Below are positions 8,350-18,435 of a DNA stretch of 64,000 nucleotides, in pieces. Where the stretch lies: contig JAQGJU010000033.1 of assembly GCA_028290465.1 (NCBI GenBank), positions 29,099 to 93,098 on the forward strand, written 5' to 3'. The number at the start of each line of letters is the position of its first letter. Positions within the stretch are counted from its first letter, which is position 1. The notes below the pieces were generated by a model, which worked only from the letters and a program-made list of their open reading frames with translations, was not told the DNA's origin and searched no databases. Source of the stretch: Xanthobacteraceae bacterium. GTDB taxonomy: Bacteria > Pseudomonadota > Alphaproteobacteria > Rhizobiales > Xanthobacteraceae. A program made the position numbers and the translations under genes.

Positions 8350-9213
8350 ATGTCGATGACATTGTGGGCACCCATCGGACAGTTTCTCGGCCGCAACACC
8401 GATCCGGCCAAGCCGCGCCTCGGTCGCGCCCGGCGGCTGTACCGCGAAAAGATCTGGTCGCCAATACTGCCGCGTCTCGTGCAGTTCGGCATTCTGGCCG
8501 CGATCGTCGCAGTGTGGGAGATCGGGGTCAAGGTCGGATTTATCGACGGATTCTTCTGGTCCTACCCGTCGGCGATCTTCAAGACCGGAATGATCTTCGT
8601 CACCCAGGGTGACGCTTTTCTCGACACCTGGTTCACGCTGAAATCAACCATCATCGGCTTCGTGATCGGTACCGGCGCCGGTTCGGCCATCGGCCTCGCC
8701 TTTTGGTGGTCGCAAAATTGGGCCGGCGTATTCCAGCCGTTTCTGATCGTGTTCCACGCAATCCCGAAATTCGCGCTCGGTCCGCTGGTGGTTCTCGTCT
8801 TCGGCATCGGATTGGGTTCGAAGGTCGCGATGGCGGTGGCGCTCACCATCGTGGTGTCGGCGCTGGCGACCTATTCGGGCGTGAAAGCCGTCGATCGCGA
8901 CTCCGAGAACCTGATGTATTCGCTCGGCGCCAACCGCTGGCAGGTTTTCACAAAGTTGGTGATGCCGTCGGCGCTGCCATGGATCATCTCATCGCTGCGC
9001 GTGAACATCGGCCTCGCCATGGCGGGCGCGATCGTCGGCGAATTCATCTCGTCGCAGCATGGCCTTGGCCGCGTCATCATGTATGCCGGCCAGACCTTCG
9101 ACGTGGCCCTGATCTGGGTCGGCACCATCATCCTGTCGATCCTGGCGGTTGCGATCTATCTGGTCGTCGGCGTCGTGGAAAATACGCTGCTCAAGGGAGT
9201 GCTCAAGCGCTAG
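8350..9213 (+). CDS. NitT/TauT-type ABC transporter permease
   Basis: A 287-residue inner-membrane permease of the binding-protein-dependent family. About 45 charged cytoplasmic residues precede six predicted membrane segments starting at VQFGILAAIVAVWEIGV. The EAA-like coupling loop is seen at YSLGANRWQVFTKLVMPSAL. It is placed nine bases after the ATPase stop, with a GAGGAAACG ribosome site. Confidence 0.92.
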   Translation: MSMTLWAPIGQFLGRNTDPAKPRLGRARRLYREKIWSPILPRLVQFGILAAIVAVWEIGVKVGFIDGFFWSYPSAIFKTGMIFVTQGDAFLDTWFTLKSTIIGFVIGTGAGSAIGLAFWWSQNWAGVFQPFLIVFHAIPKFALGPLVVLVFGIGLGSKVAMAVALTIVVSALATYSGVKAVDRDSENLMYSLGANRWQVFTKLVMPSALPWIISSLRVNIGLAMAGAIVGEFISSQHGLGRVIMYAGQTFDVALIWVGTIILSILAVAIYLVVGVVENTLLKGVLKR

Positions 9214-9253
9214 CTCGCAGCAGTTTCAAGCTTTTTAATCAAGGAGATTTGTC

Positions 9254-10243
9254 ATGCATATGAGAGTCCTGCTAGCCGCGCTGCTGACGACGTTGGGGCT
9301 GGCAGCAGCCTCGCCCGCGATCAGCGCCGAGAAGATCATCATCGGCGAACCGGTCCACGGCACTGGATATCTGCCGCTCTATGTCGGCATCCATAAAGGC
9401 TTCTTTGCGGAGGAAGGTCTCGACGTGCAGACCGTCACGATGCTGGCGGCCGGCGCGCATCGCAATGCAACGCTGACCAAGCAGTCCTGGGGCTTCATCG
9501 GCGGACCGGAACACAACGCCTTCGTCAAGGCCAAGGGCGGCGAACTGCGTAGCGTGGTCAACATCGTCAATCGTGGCAATGTCTATTTCGTCGCCCGCAA
9601 GGGCCTGACGCCGCCGCCGTTTGGCAAGGAGCTTGCCGACTATCTGCGCGGCAAGACCATCGCGACCGGCGGATTCGGCAGCACGCCGAATTCGATCACC
9701 CGCTATGTACTGACCACGCTCGGTCTCAACCCGCAGTCCGACGTCGTGCTGCAGGAAATCGCGCCCGGCAACGAACTCGCGTCGCTGCAATCGAAGCAGG
9801 CCGACTTCGCGGTCACCACCGAGCCGTTCCTGACGCAGGGCATACAGCGCGGCGTCTGGAACGAACCGTTCTACAACGCGCCGCGCGAGCTTGGGCCGTA
9901 TGCGTACTCGACCATCAATATTCGCCAGGAATCGATCGCGACCGAGCCGGAAACGGTGCGCAAGTTCGTGCGAGCGATGAGCAAGGCATTGCAGTTCACC
10001 CTGAAGAACAAAGAGGAGGCATTAGCCGTCGCCAAGAAGGAATTCCCGACCATGAACGTCGACGACCTGATGGCGACCATCAACCGCTCGTTCGAAGACA
10101 AGATGTGGAGCGAGGACGGCATGGTCACGCCGCAGGCCTGGGACATGGGCAAGAAGGTGGTGATGACCGCCAACATCTTGAAGGAAGACGTTGCCTACGA
10201 TGCCATCATCAATATGAGCTTCATGAAGGAGATGACTCAATGA
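9254..10243 (+). CDS. NitT/TauT-type ABC substrate-binding protein
   Basis: A 329-residue secreted binding protein (NMT1/SsuA-like fold). The signal peptide is MHMRVLLAALLTTLGLAAAS with cleavage near AISA-EK, and the mature protein opens with the family pattern GYLPLYVGIHKGFFAEEGLDV. A strong AAGGAG site precedes ATG 9254. It ends inside the start codon of the hydrolase gene (ATGA overlap), so uptake and hydrolysis are coupled. Given the partner enzyme, an amide or ureido compound is a plausible ligand (inference). Confidence 0.9.
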   Translation: MHMRVLLAALLTTLGLAAASPAISAEKIIIGEPVHGTGYLPLYVGIHKGFFAEEGLDVQTVTMLAAGAHRNATLTKQSWGFIGGPEHNAFVKAKGGELRSVVNIVNRGNVYFVARKGLTPPPFGKELADYLRGKTIATGGFGSTPNSITRYVLTTLGLNPQSDVVLQEIAPGNELASLQSKQADFAVTTEPFLTQGIQRGVWNEPFYNAPRELGPYAYSTINIRQESIATEPETVRKFVRAMSKALQFTLKNKEEALAVAKKEFPTMNVDDLMATINRSFEDKMWSEDGMVTPQAWDMGKKVVMTANILKEDVAYDAIINMSFMKEMTQ

Positions 10244-10974
10244 CCAAGTATCCCTGGGACGACTATCTGACCGAACGCGACAAGAAAGTGTTCTCCGCCG
10301 CAGGCTTCGCCAGCCGCGCCGGCTTCGGCAAGCGGCCGGCCGTGATCGTGGTCGACGTGAATTACAATTTCGTCGGCGACAAGCCGGAGCCGATCCTTGA
10401 ATCGATCAAGGAATGGAGCCTGTCCTGCGGCGAGGAAGGCTGGACCGGCATCCGGGCCATCCAGAAAATCCTGGCGGCGGCGCGCCCGAAGGGCGTACCG
10501 GTGATCTACACCACCGGAACGCTGCGCGACGATGGTTTCGATGCCGGAAGCTGGGCGTGGAAGAACGCCCGGACCGTCGAGGACATCGGAAAGAAACAGC
10601 TCGGCAATGAAATCGTGGCCGATATCGCGCCGCAGCCGCAGGATCTGGTGATCAGGAAACAGAAGCCGAGCGGCTTTTTCGGCACACCGCTGATGAGCTT
10701 CCTGACCGACCTGAACGTCGACAGCCTGATCGTTACCGGCACGACGACCAGCGGCTGCGTGTATGCCACCGTGGTCGATGCGTTCAGCTACAATCTGCGC
10801 AGCATGGTGGTCGAGGAAGGCTGCTTCGACCGCGGTCAGGCCTCGCACGCGATGGCGCTGATGAACATGAATGCGAAATATGCCGACGTCATTAAGCTTG
10901 ACGAGACGTTGAGCTACCTGAACGGACTGCCGGTTCCGGCCAGCATGATCCCGAAGAAGGTCGCCAATATGTAA
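10240..10974 (+). CDS. Isochorismatase-superfamily cysteine hydrolase, N-carbamoylsarcosine amidase-like
   Basis: A 244-residue hydrolase of the isochorismatase fold. The full catalytic set is present: D39 (VIVVDVNYNF), K142 (KPSGFFGT) and the nucleophile C173 in GTTTSGCVYATVVDAFSY, a segment closely like that of N-carbamoylsarcosine amidohydrolases. The enzyme should hydrolyse an amide or carbamoyl group in the cytosol. The start ATG 10240 overlaps the stop of the ABC binding protein by 4 bp. A longer frame reaches 10105 but overlaps the upstream gene. It ends the operon, followed by a terminator. Confidence 0.88.
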   Translation: MTKYPWDDYLTERDKKVFSAAGFASRAGFGKRPAVIVVDVNYNFVGDKPEPILESIKEWSLSCGEEGWTGIRAIQKILAAARPKGVPVIYTTGTLRDDGFDAGSWAWKNARTVEDIGKKQLGNEIVADIAPQPQDLVIRKQKPSGFFGTPLMSFLTDLNVDSLIVTGTTTSGCVYATVVDAFSYNLRSMVVEEGCFDRGQASHAMALMNMNAKYADVIKLDETLSYLNGLPVPASMIPKKVANM

Positions 10975-11002
10975 CGCTGCCCGATAGGCCCAGCTACAAA
11001 CG

Positions 11003-11030
11003 CCCTCGCGGCCACCGCGAGGGTGTTTTC
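11003..11030 (+). terminator. Rho-independent terminator after the ABC/hydrolase operon
   Basis: A perfect 9-bp stem CCCTCGCGG / CCGCGAGGG (11003-11011 with 11015-11023), a 3-base loop, then TGTTTTC. It lies 28 bp after the hydrolase stop. Confidence 0.8.
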
Positions 11031-11037
11031 ATTCCAA

Positions 11038-11083
11038 CGAGAGCCTTCCCGGTTAAGTTGAACCGGGGAAGGCTCTCGATTTT
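11038..11083. terminator. Second long hairpin, terminator-like
   Basis: A long stem of about 17 bp with one bulged base: CGAGAGCCTTCCCGGTT pairs with AACCGGGGAAGGCTCTCG, followed by ATTTTT. It may back up the terminator just upstream. Its loop region contains the GGTTAAGTTGAACC core also found at 1683, so it may be a dispersed element reused as a terminator. Confidence 0.6.
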
Positions 11084-11164
11084 TGGCTTGGTCGCATTTC
11101 CTGCCGCGAAGCGATGCCATTTCGCCGGGAACGGCTCTATGGCGCCGGCCGCTCCAGGGTAATG

Positions 11165-11206
11165 TTATATTGTTGCATATAGCACGGTAGTAAACTTATA
11201 TTGTGG
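11165..11206. promoter_or_regulatory. Direct repeat TTATATTGT upstream of exbB
   Basis: TTATATTGTTG (from 11165) and TTATATTGTGG (from 11196) are spaced 31 bp apart, close to three helical turns, in a locally AT-rich patch. This could be a pair of regulator sites for the TonB operon about 165 bp downstream. I do not recognise a Fur, Irr or RirA consensus in it. Confidence 0.35.
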
Positions 11207-11265
11207 CCACGGCGCCTCAGCATGCGCTCAATCGCCGGATCAAATCCAAAACCTGAACCATGAGC

Positions 11266-11337
11266 TAGTGTCCCTTGATTCCGAAGTCCGCATCCGAGGA
11301 CGCCGCAAGGGCAAGCGACTTCGGAATCGGGACACGA
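11266..11337. repeat. Dispersed intergenic palindrome (GTGTCCC..GATTCCGAAGTC type)
   Basis: The left arm GTGTCCC-TT-GATTCCGAAGTC (11268-11288) pairs with GACTTCGGAATCGGGACAC (11317-11335), leaving a two-base bulge. The same GTGTCCCGATTCCGAAG core occurs at 44059-44075. It is a dispersed extragenic element, not a gene. Confidence 0.75.
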
Positions 11338-11370
11338 GCGTCGCATTCCTTTCGTAGCGTGTGAGACACC

Positions 11371-12267
<897 letters not shown>

Positions 12268-12272
12268 AACCC

Positions 12273-12710
12273 ATGGGCGCACGGCTCAAGACAGGCAGCG
12301 ACGACGACCTCGCCGAAACCCACGAGATCAACGTCACGCCGTTCATCGACGTGACGCTGGTGCTGCTGATCATCTTCATGGTCGCGGCCCCGCTGGCCAC
12401 GGTCGACATTGCGGTCGATCTGCCGGCTTCGACCGCCGAACGGCAGCCGCGCCCCGACAAGCCGCTGTACCTAACGGTGAAGCAGGATTTGTCGATCGCG
12501 ATCGGCGACGATCCAATCGTGCGCGACACCATCGGTCCGGCGCTGGATCGCACCACCGAGGGCAACAAGGATACCCGCGTCTTTCTGCGCGCCGACAAGG
12601 CGGTGTCGTATGGCGACCTGATGGAGGTGATGAACCTGTTGCGCTCGGCCGGCTATCTGAAGGTGGCCCTGGTCGGTCTCGACCATGCGCCGGTGACGCC
12701 GCCCCGATGA
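12273..12710 (+). CDS. exbD: TonB-system protein ExbD
   Basis: A 145-residue protein with one N-terminal membrane helix (FIDVTLVLLIIFMVAAPLATV) preceded by the conserved HEINVTPFIDV, whose Asp is the proton-carrying residue in the family. The rest is the periplasmic domain, including VFLRADKAVSYGDLMEVMNLLRSAGY. It starts five bases after exbB and overlaps tonB by four bases. Confidence 0.93.
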   Translation: MGARLKTGSDDDLAETHEINVTPFIDVTLVLLIIFMVAAPLATVDIAVDLPASTAERQPRPDKPLYLTVKQDLSIAIGDDPIVRDTIGPALDRTTEGNKDTRVFLRADKAVSYGDLMEVMNLLRSAGYLKVALVGLDHAPVTPPR

Positions 12711-13513
12711 CGAGCGCGCCCGACCAAGTATTGCGCTGGCGCGGTTTCGACGTGGCGCGGTGGAGTCTGTGCGCCCTGATGATCTTGGTGGTTCATGCTG
12801 GCGCCGCCGCGTACATCATGACGCGCGAGCCCGGGGGCCCAGCCGCCGGCTCTCCGGCCGCGATTGCCTTGCAAATGTTGCCGGAAGTGGCGGCACCGCA
12901 AATCGAGCCAACGGAACGGCCGCCCGGTCCGGAAATGGAAAAGACGGAAGACCAGCCGGAAAAACTGGCCGAAAAGCCAGACGACGAAGAGGCCACGACG
13001 GAAGCCGTGAAGCCGCCTGAAGCTGAACCCGAGGCACCGCCGGCAGCAAAGGCGCAAGTCGCGGTGGCGCCGCCGCGTGAGCCCGAGCCACCGGCAGAAA
13101 CCAAGCCCGTCGAGAAAAAGCTGCCTGAGACGCCTAAACGTCCGGAGCCGAAGAAGAAGCAGACCAAGAAGCCAAATCCGGCAACGACCGCGCCCCCGCC
13201 ATCCGCGCCCGCCGTCGCCTCGTCGGCGGCGTCGAACGCCATGCCGGGGTGGAACCAAACGATTTCCACGCTGATGAAACGTAACTTGCGTTATCCATCC
13301 GACGCCGAAAGACGAGGCATACGGGGCGTCGCCAGGGTCAGCCTCAGCATCAGCCGTGATGGCCACTTGACCTCCGCCAGCCTGGTCGGCAGCTCCGGCG
13401 ACAGCCAACTCGACCAGGAGGCCGTCGCAGTGGCGCGTCGAACCGCACCGTTCCCACCGCCGCCAGACAGCCGGCCGGCCACGCGGGTCATACCGATCCG
13501 CTTTGGGCAGTGA
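12707..13513 (+). CDS. tonB: Energy transducer TonB
   Basis: A 268-residue TonB. One membrane anchor lies near residues 22-42 (LCALMILVVHAGAAAYIM). Next comes a long spacer rich in Pro, Glu and Lys (about residues 60-165), then the TonB C-terminal domain from about residue 180 (LRYPSDAERRGIRGVARVSLSISRDGHL). It is the last gene of the exbB-exbD-tonB operon and converges on the Bug gene at 13531 with only 17 bp between stop codons. Confidence 0.92.
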   Translation: MTSAPDQVLRWRGFDVARWSLCALMILVVHAGAAAYIMTREPGGPAAGSPAAIALQMLPEVAAPQIEPTERPPGPEMEKTEDQPEKLAEKPDDEEATTEAVKPPEAEPEAPPAAKAQVAVAPPREPEPPAETKPVEKKLPETPKRPEPKKKQTKKPNPATTAPPPSAPAVASSAASNAMPGWNQTISTLMKRNLRYPSDAERRGIRGVARVSLSISRDGHLTSASLVGSSGDSQLDQEAVAVARRTAPFPPPPDSRPATRVIPIRFGQ

Positions 13514-13530
13514 ACCGGCAGATCTAATCC

Positions 13531-14529
13531 TCAATCCACCCGCAGGCCGAGCTTCTTCACGATGCCGCCCCAGGTCTTCTGGTCGTTCGCGATGGCGGCG
13601 CCGTAATCTTCCGGCGAGTCCGGCGCCGGCGTGGCGCCGTCCTCGAGGATGCGCTTCTGGATGGTCTCATCTGCCAGCGCAGCGCGAAGCTCCTTGTTCA
13701 AACGCTCGATGAGTGGACGCGGCGTCGCGGCCGGCGCCAGCAAGCCGTAGCGCTGGTCAGACGAGAAACCCTTGAGACCGGCTTCATCGATAGTCGGGAC
13801 CTCCGGCAACAGCGGCGAGCGCGTCTTGCTAGTGACCGCAATGGCGCGCAGCGTGCCGGAACGCACATAACCGATCACCGCCGGAATCGGCGGCATCATC
13901 ATCTTGACGTGGCCACCGATCACATCGGCAACCGCCGGTCCGGTCCCCCGATAGGGCACCTGCTTGACTTCCATGCCGGCCACATCGGCCAGCATCTCGG
14001 TCGCCATATGCACCACGGTGCCGACACCGGACGACGCATAATTGACTTCGCCCGGATGGGCCTTCGCGTAGGCGATCAATTCCTTCAGGTTCTGGGCCGG
14101 AAACGACGGATGCACCACCAGCACGGAGGGGCTGGTGGAAATCGAGCCGATCGGCGTCAATTCCTTGTTCGGCTCGTAGCCCATGTTGGCATAGAGGGCC
14201 GGATTGATCGCGATGGTGCCGGTGAAGGCCAGCAGCATGGTGTAACCGTCCGGCGCGCTGCGGGCGGCCTGGCGCGAACCGATATTGCCGCCGGCGCCGG
14301 GCTTATTCTCGACAACCACCTGCTGGCCGAGCGAACGGCTCATCCGCTCGCCGACGAGGCGCGCCATGATGTCATTGCCGCCGCCCGGCGCGAACGGCAC
14401 CACCAGCGTGATCGGACGGTTCGGAAAATTGCCGGTGTCCTGGGCATGTGCGGCGGAAACCGCCAGATGGGCAGAGAGCCCGGCCGCCGCCAAGCGGACC
14501 ATGCCGCGGATGATTTTAATGGTTCGCAC
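13531..14529 (-). CDS. Bug-family tripartite tricarboxylate transporter substrate-binding protein
   Basis: A 332-residue Bug protein with a signal peptide (cleavage near AAHA-QDTGNFPNRP) and the motif VPFAPGGGNDIMARLVGERM. The open frame extends back to 14814 but overlaps the regulator gene. GTG 14529 is chosen because GGGAGGT stands five bases upstream and the signal peptide follows at once. It is the last gene of the leftward run that begins with the molybdenum hydroxylase, so it probably delivers that pathway's substrate. Confidence 0.88.
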   Translation of the reverse strand: MRTIKIIRGMVRLAAAGLSAHLAVSAAHAQDTGNFPNRPITLVVPFAPGGGNDIMARLVGERMSRSLGQQVVVENKPGAGGNIGSRQAARSAPDGYTMLLAFTGTIAINPALYANMGYEPNKELTPIGSISTSPSVLVVHPSFPAQNLKELIAYAKAHPGEVNYASSGVGTVVHMATEMLADVAGMEVKQVPYRGTGPAVADVIGGHVKMMMPPIPAVIGYVRSGTLRAIAVTSKTRSPLLPEVPTIDEAGLKGFSSDQRYGLLAPAATPRPLIERLNKELRAALADETIQKRILEDGATPAPDSPEDYGAAIANDQKTWGGIVKKLGLRVD

Positions 14530-14591
14530 TGTTACCTCCCAAACATAGGCCGCCTCGACGGCGAGCTTAATGTCGATCTTGCACGTCATGT

Positions 14592-15377
14592 TTATTGCAG
14601 GGCCGAGCGCGCCGAATTGCTGACATGCTCGATGGCGGCGGCGCGCGCGCGTTCGATATCGCGGCGCGAAATGGCCTTCACCAAAACTTCGATTTCCTTG
14701 ATGCTCTGCTGATGGCGCTCCTTGCGAACCAGCGAACCTTTTCGCAGGCTCGATGTCCGCAGCACGAGGCGGTTGATCATGTCGAACGCGATCGCGTTTT
14801 TCGCGCCGGAGCAAATGCGGTCATAGAACGAACGCTTGGCGACGAGGATTTCTTCAAGGACGCCGTTGCGGTAGGCCTTCTTCAGTCTTTCGCTCTCCTG
14901 CAGCAAATCCTTGATCTGCGCATCGTCGGCCTGCTCGATGAACTGTTCGACGACCAGCGCCTCGACCACGGCGCGAAGCCGGTAGATATTTCGGGCGTCC
15001 TCCAGCGAGATCGCGCTGACCGACAGGCCACGGCTTGAATTGTATTCAAGAATGCTCTCGGCCTGCAGTTCGCGCAGCGCTTCGCGCAGCGACGTACGGC
15101 TGACGGAGAGTTGTTCGCACAGATCCTTCTCGATCAGGCGCTGACCCGGAACCAACAACCCCGTCTCGATCGCGCTACGCAGCGCCGAAATGATCTTGCT
15201 CCGCAGCGGCGCGGAAGCCTGCTGCAACGGCGCAAGCCGCGCCCTGACAACCGGACTGGGCTTCGGCTCGCCGCCATAAGGCTGGCCGTTGGCCGGCGCC
15301 GCCGGAGACGAGGCTGCGTCCGCAGAGACCGACCGGCTCGCGCTACGCTTCGTGATCCCTATCGCCGCCTTGGCCAT
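14592..15377 (-). CDS. GntR-family regulator, FCD subfamily
   Basis: A 261-residue transcription factor. A 45-residue Ala/Pro-rich leader precedes the winged-helix domain (about residues 55-125: LRSAIETGLLVPGQRLIEKDL, then VSRTSLREALRELQAE with the recognition helix). The all-helical FCD ligand domain follows (about 130-255: NIYRLRAVVEALVVEQF). FCD regulators usually sense carboxylic acids and bind palindromes of the TTGT-N-ACAA type. Matching palindromes are found upstream of this operon (20839-20857) and at 22777-22795. It lies inside the operon between UbiD and Bug, suggesting autoregulation. Confidence 0.92.
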   Translation of the reverse strand: MAKAAIGITKRSASRSVSADAASSPAAPANGQPYGGEPKPSPVVRARLAPLQQASAPLRSKIISALRSAIETGLLVPGQRLIEKDLCEQLSVSRTSLREALRELQAESILEYNSSRGLSVSAISLEDARNIYRLRAVVEALVVEQFIEQADDAQIKDLLQESERLKKAYRNGVLEEILVAKRSFYDRICSGAKNAIAFDMINRLVLRTSSLRKGSLVRKERHQQSIKEIEVLVKAISRRDIERARAAAIEHVSNSARSALQ

Positions 15378-15414
15378 TCCCAGAGCCCTTTCCCGCGCGG
15401 ATAAACGCAGCTGT

Positions 15415-17073
15415 CTACGACTTCGACGGCTTCGGCGATTTCGACGGCTCGACCGAGCGCGTCGGCGTCTCCGGAATCAGATTTCCATGCCGGCGGCCGT
15501 AAGTCGATTCGCCGCTTTGTCGCCAGTCGCCGGCAACGGCCGCAGTCGCAGTTAGCGTCCATTCCGGCGCCCAGTCGCCCAACTGATAGCCATGCCACGG
15601 AGATTGCGGCACGATGCGCGGCAGCCCGAGTTCTTCCCAAATGCCTTTGGCGCGCGTCATGAACTCTTCGGCCGGCAGCGCCAGCGGCGGCATGTCGTGC
15701 TTGAGCGTCGCATCGATCATCAGCGTGCCTTCCATGGCGCCGCGGCCGGACTTCGGGCCGTGCCCGCTCGACCGATACGGCACCACGAGCAGGTCCTCCA
15801 TGAAATTGGACCGGTACGCCAGCGACCAGAACACCGCATCGGCATTCTCGGGTACGATGTCCTCGGACACGGCGATCACCAGCTTGCCGCACTGCGCCTG
15901 CAAGGTCGCGGCGCCCTGCATACCGCGCCAGACTTCGGTCTTCGGAGTACCCTTTTCGAATTGGACGAAGATGATTTTACGAAGATTACTCAGCGGCTCG
16001 TGCATCACCACGCGCTTGACGCCCCGGATACCCAGAGCATGCCGCAGATGCTCGAGGAACATCGGCTCATACGCGACGCGCTTGAGCACGGATGACTCGC
16101 TCGGCGTCACTTGGCTGACAATCGAAATAAATATCGGCTTGCGCTTGCGCGTGATCGCGGTCACGCGCATCGACATGTTGAAGTCTTCCAGCGCGACGTG
16201 GCCGTGGCTTTCGCCGAACGGACCTTCCGGCTCCAACAAATCCGTGTCGATCAATCCCTCGATGACGATCTCGGAATCGGCCGGCACCACCAGATCGATG
16301 GTCTTGCAGCGCACGGTACGGATCGGCTTGCCGGTCAGTCCGCCGGCGACCGCCATTTCGTCGACGTCGATCGGAAGCTTTTGCGGTCCGGTGAACAGCA
16401 CGGCCGGCGCGCAGCCGACCACGATGGCGCACGGCATCGGCTGCCCGAGCTTCTTGTATTTCTGCCAGTGCAGATAGCCGCCGGCGCCGCTCAGACGCGA
16501 CGCCATGCGGACGCCGAGCCGATCGTTGGCCTTGAGCGCCGCCCGGTAGGTACCCATGTTCTGGACGTTGTTGTCCGGATCCTTGGTTACGCAGAGCGTG
16601 GCCGTCAGATACGGCGCGGAGTCGAAGCCCGGCGTCGAGATCGGCACCGGCAAGGTCGCAAGGCCGCCGCCTTCCGCCGACAATTCGGCGCCGGTCATGA
16701 CGACCTCCTGGCACGGCGCGTCCTCGACCAGCACCGGCGCAATCGGCGCCGCCATCGCCTTGACCCACACTTTTCCGATCTCCGAGACCGGTACGCCAAG
16801 TCCGATCGCATAGATCTCCGGCGACGCCGCAAGCCCGCCGACCAGCACCGGGATGTCGTAGGTCTCGCCCTTCGCGCCAACCACGTTGGTGAACAGGAAG
16901 GCGCGGCGCTCCTCATCGCGCAGCCCGCCCTGGAATTGCCAGCGCGCCAGCGGATGAAGCTCCGAATCCTTGTCGATGCGCCGGTCGATCCGGGTCACAA
17001 GCCCGCGCTCCGTCAGCCGGGCCAGATGCTCCTGCAGATCGGATGGGGCGTCTTGTGGGGCGGACGGCTTCAT
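15415..17073 (-). CDS. UbiD-family prenylated-FMN decarboxylase
   Basis: A 552-residue UbiD-family (de)carboxylase, of usual length. Typical segments are LPVLVGGLAASPEIYAIGLG, the EPEGPFGESHGHVALED block and AITRKRKPIFISIVSQVTPSE. These enzymes use prenylated FMN, made by UbiX, to decarboxylate unsaturated or aromatic acids reversibly. A UbiX gene lies at 24100 in the opposite arm of the same cluster. Its position just after a molybdenum hydroxylase suggests a ring is hydroxylated and then decarboxylated, or the reverse (inference). Confidence 0.92.
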   Translation of the reverse strand: MKPSAPQDAPSDLQEHLARLTERGLVTRIDRRIDKDSELHPLARWQFQGGLRDEERRAFLFTNVVGAKGETYDIPVLVGGLAASPEIYAIGLGVPVSEIGKVWVKAMAAPIAPVLVEDAPCQEVVMTGAELSAEGGGLATLPVPISTPGFDSAPYLTATLCVTKDPDNNVQNMGTYRAALKANDRLGVRMASRLSGAGGYLHWQKYKKLGQPMPCAIVVGCAPAVLFTGPQKLPIDVDEMAVAGGLTGKPIRTVRCKTIDLVVPADSEIVIEGLIDTDLLEPEGPFGESHGHVALEDFNMSMRVTAITRKRKPIFISIVSQVTPSESSVLKRVAYEPMFLEHLRHALGIRGVKRVVMHEPLSNLRKIIFVQFEKGTPKTEVWRGMQGAATLQAQCGKLVIAVSEDIVPENADAVFWSLAYRSNFMEDLLVVPYRSSGHGPKSGRGAMEGTLMIDATLKHDMPPLALPAEEFMTRAKGIWEELGLPRIVPQSPWHGYQLGDWAPEWTLTATAAVAGDWRQSGESTYGRRHGNLIPETPTRSVEPSKSPKPSKS

Positions 17074-17110
17074 GGCGGACCTTTTATGATGAGACGGAGC
17101 GGGCCGTTGC

Positions 17111-17926
17111 TTACTTGTACGACTGCGTGGTGCCGGGATGCGCCATCGCGCGGCGCGCCATCACCATGACGAGGCTGGCGCGATATTCCGGCGTGCCGAC
17201 ATTGTCGCTCGACATGCTGGCGGGGTCGATGTGCAGATCGGCCAGCGCCTCCGGACGGAAATCGTCCGACAATGCTTGCTCCAGGTCCTTGGCGCGAAAC
17301 ACCCCGTTGGTGCCTGCACCGGTCACCGCGACACGCACGCCGGACTGACCGTGCGAAATGAACACCGCCGCTACAGAGTAACGCGATGCGGCTGAGCGAA
17401 ATTTGGCATAGCTGGCGATCTGCGGAATCGGAAAGTCGATCCGCGTGACGATTTCGCCGCTCTCCAGCGCCGTCTCATACAGGCCGGTAAAGAAGTCATC
17501 GGCCACGAGGCCGCGGCGATCGGTGACCACGGTGGCGCCGAGGCCGAGCACCGCCGCCGGATAATCGGCGGCCGGATCGTTGTTGGCCACTGAGCCGCCG
17601 ATGGTGCCGCGATTGCGCACATGCCGGTCGCCGATCGAACCTGCGAGACCGGCCAGCGCCGGAATATGACGGCGCACGATGTCCGACGATGCGACATCGG
17701 CGTGGCAGGTCGCGGCGCCAATCGAGAGAACATCGCCACCGACGGTGATGTGCCGCAGGCTCTTGATACCGGTCAGGTCGACCAGCGCCGCCGGGCGGGC
17801 CAAACCCAGCTTCAGGGTCGGCAGCAGCGTATGGCCGCCCGACAAGAACGATGCGTCCTCGTTCTCGTTGAAAATGCGTACGGCCTCTTCGACGTTGGCA
17901 GGCCTGAGATATCGGAGCGAATGCAT
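17111..17926 (-). CDS. Molybdenum hydroxylase, FAD-binding medium subunit (CoxM-like)
   Basis: A 271-residue FAD subunit of the xanthine dehydrogenase family. The two FAD motifs are FLSGGHTLLPTLKLGLA near the N terminus and IGDRHVRNRGTIGGSVANNDPAADYPA around residues 98-124, with a CO-dehydrogenase-type C-terminal domain after residue 165. It passes electrons from the Fe-S subunit to an acceptor. It lies 11 bp from the Fe-S subunit gene. Confidence 0.93.
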   Translation of the reverse strand: MHSLRYLRPANVEEAVRIFNENEDASFLSGGHTLLPTLKLGLARPAALVDLTGIKSLRHITVGGDVLSIGAATCHADVASSDIVRRHIPALAGLAGSIGDRHVRNRGTIGGSVANNDPAADYPAAVLGLGATVVTDRRGLVADDFFTGLYETALESGEIVTRIDFPIPQIASYAKFRSAASRYSVAAVFISHGQSGVRVAVTGAGTNGVFRAKDLEQALSDDFRPEALADLHIDPASMSSDNVGTPEYRASLVMVMARRAMAHPGTTQSYK

Positions 17927-17937
17927 GGCGCGCTCCC

Positions 17938-18426
17938 TTATTCGGCTGCGGCGTGCGACGGCGACATCTCGTCAGCCGCCGCGAGGATCGCCTTGACGAT
18001 GTTATGATAGCCCGTGCACCGGCACAGATTGCCTTCCATCTCTTCGCGCACGATTTCTTCCGTCAGCGCGCCGTCATGGGTTTCGATCAGGTTGACGGCC
18101 GCCATGATCATGCCCGGCGTGCAATAACCGCACTGCAAGCCGTGGTGCAGATGAAACGCCCGCTGCACAGGATGCAGCACGTCGCCGGTCGCGAGGCCTT
18201 CAATGGTCGTCACCGCGCAGCCTTGCGCCTGCGCGGCCAGCATGGTGCAGGATTTGACCGAACGGCCGTCGACATGCACCACGCAGCAGCCGCACTGCGT
18301 CGTATCGCAGCCGACATGCGTGCCGGTCAGCCCGAGATGGTCCCGCAGAAAAAAGGCCAGAAACGTATTATCGTCGACCTCGCGGGCGACCGCGGAACCA
18401 TTGACCGTCATCGATACCAGCGCCAT
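17938..18426 (-). CDS. Molybdenum hydroxylase, [2Fe-2S] small subunit (CoxS-like)
   Basis: A 162-residue protein with two 2Fe-2S domains: the plant-type motif CDTTQCGCC...SC (about residues 40-62) and the C-terminal motif QCGYCTPG...NLCRCTGY (about 100-140). It has no export signal and ends with a short tail. It belongs with the large subunit ten bases upstream and the FAD subunit downstream. Confidence 0.95.
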   Translation of the reverse strand: MALVSMTVNGSAVAREVDDNTFLAFFLRDHLGLTGTHVGCDTTQCGCCVVHVDGRSVKSCTMLAAQAQGCAVTTIEGLATGDVLHPVQRAFHLHHGLQCGYCTPGMIMAAVNLIETHDGALTEEIVREEMEGNLCRCTGYHNIVKAILAAADEMSPSHAAAE

Positions 18427-18435
18427 CGGTCCCTC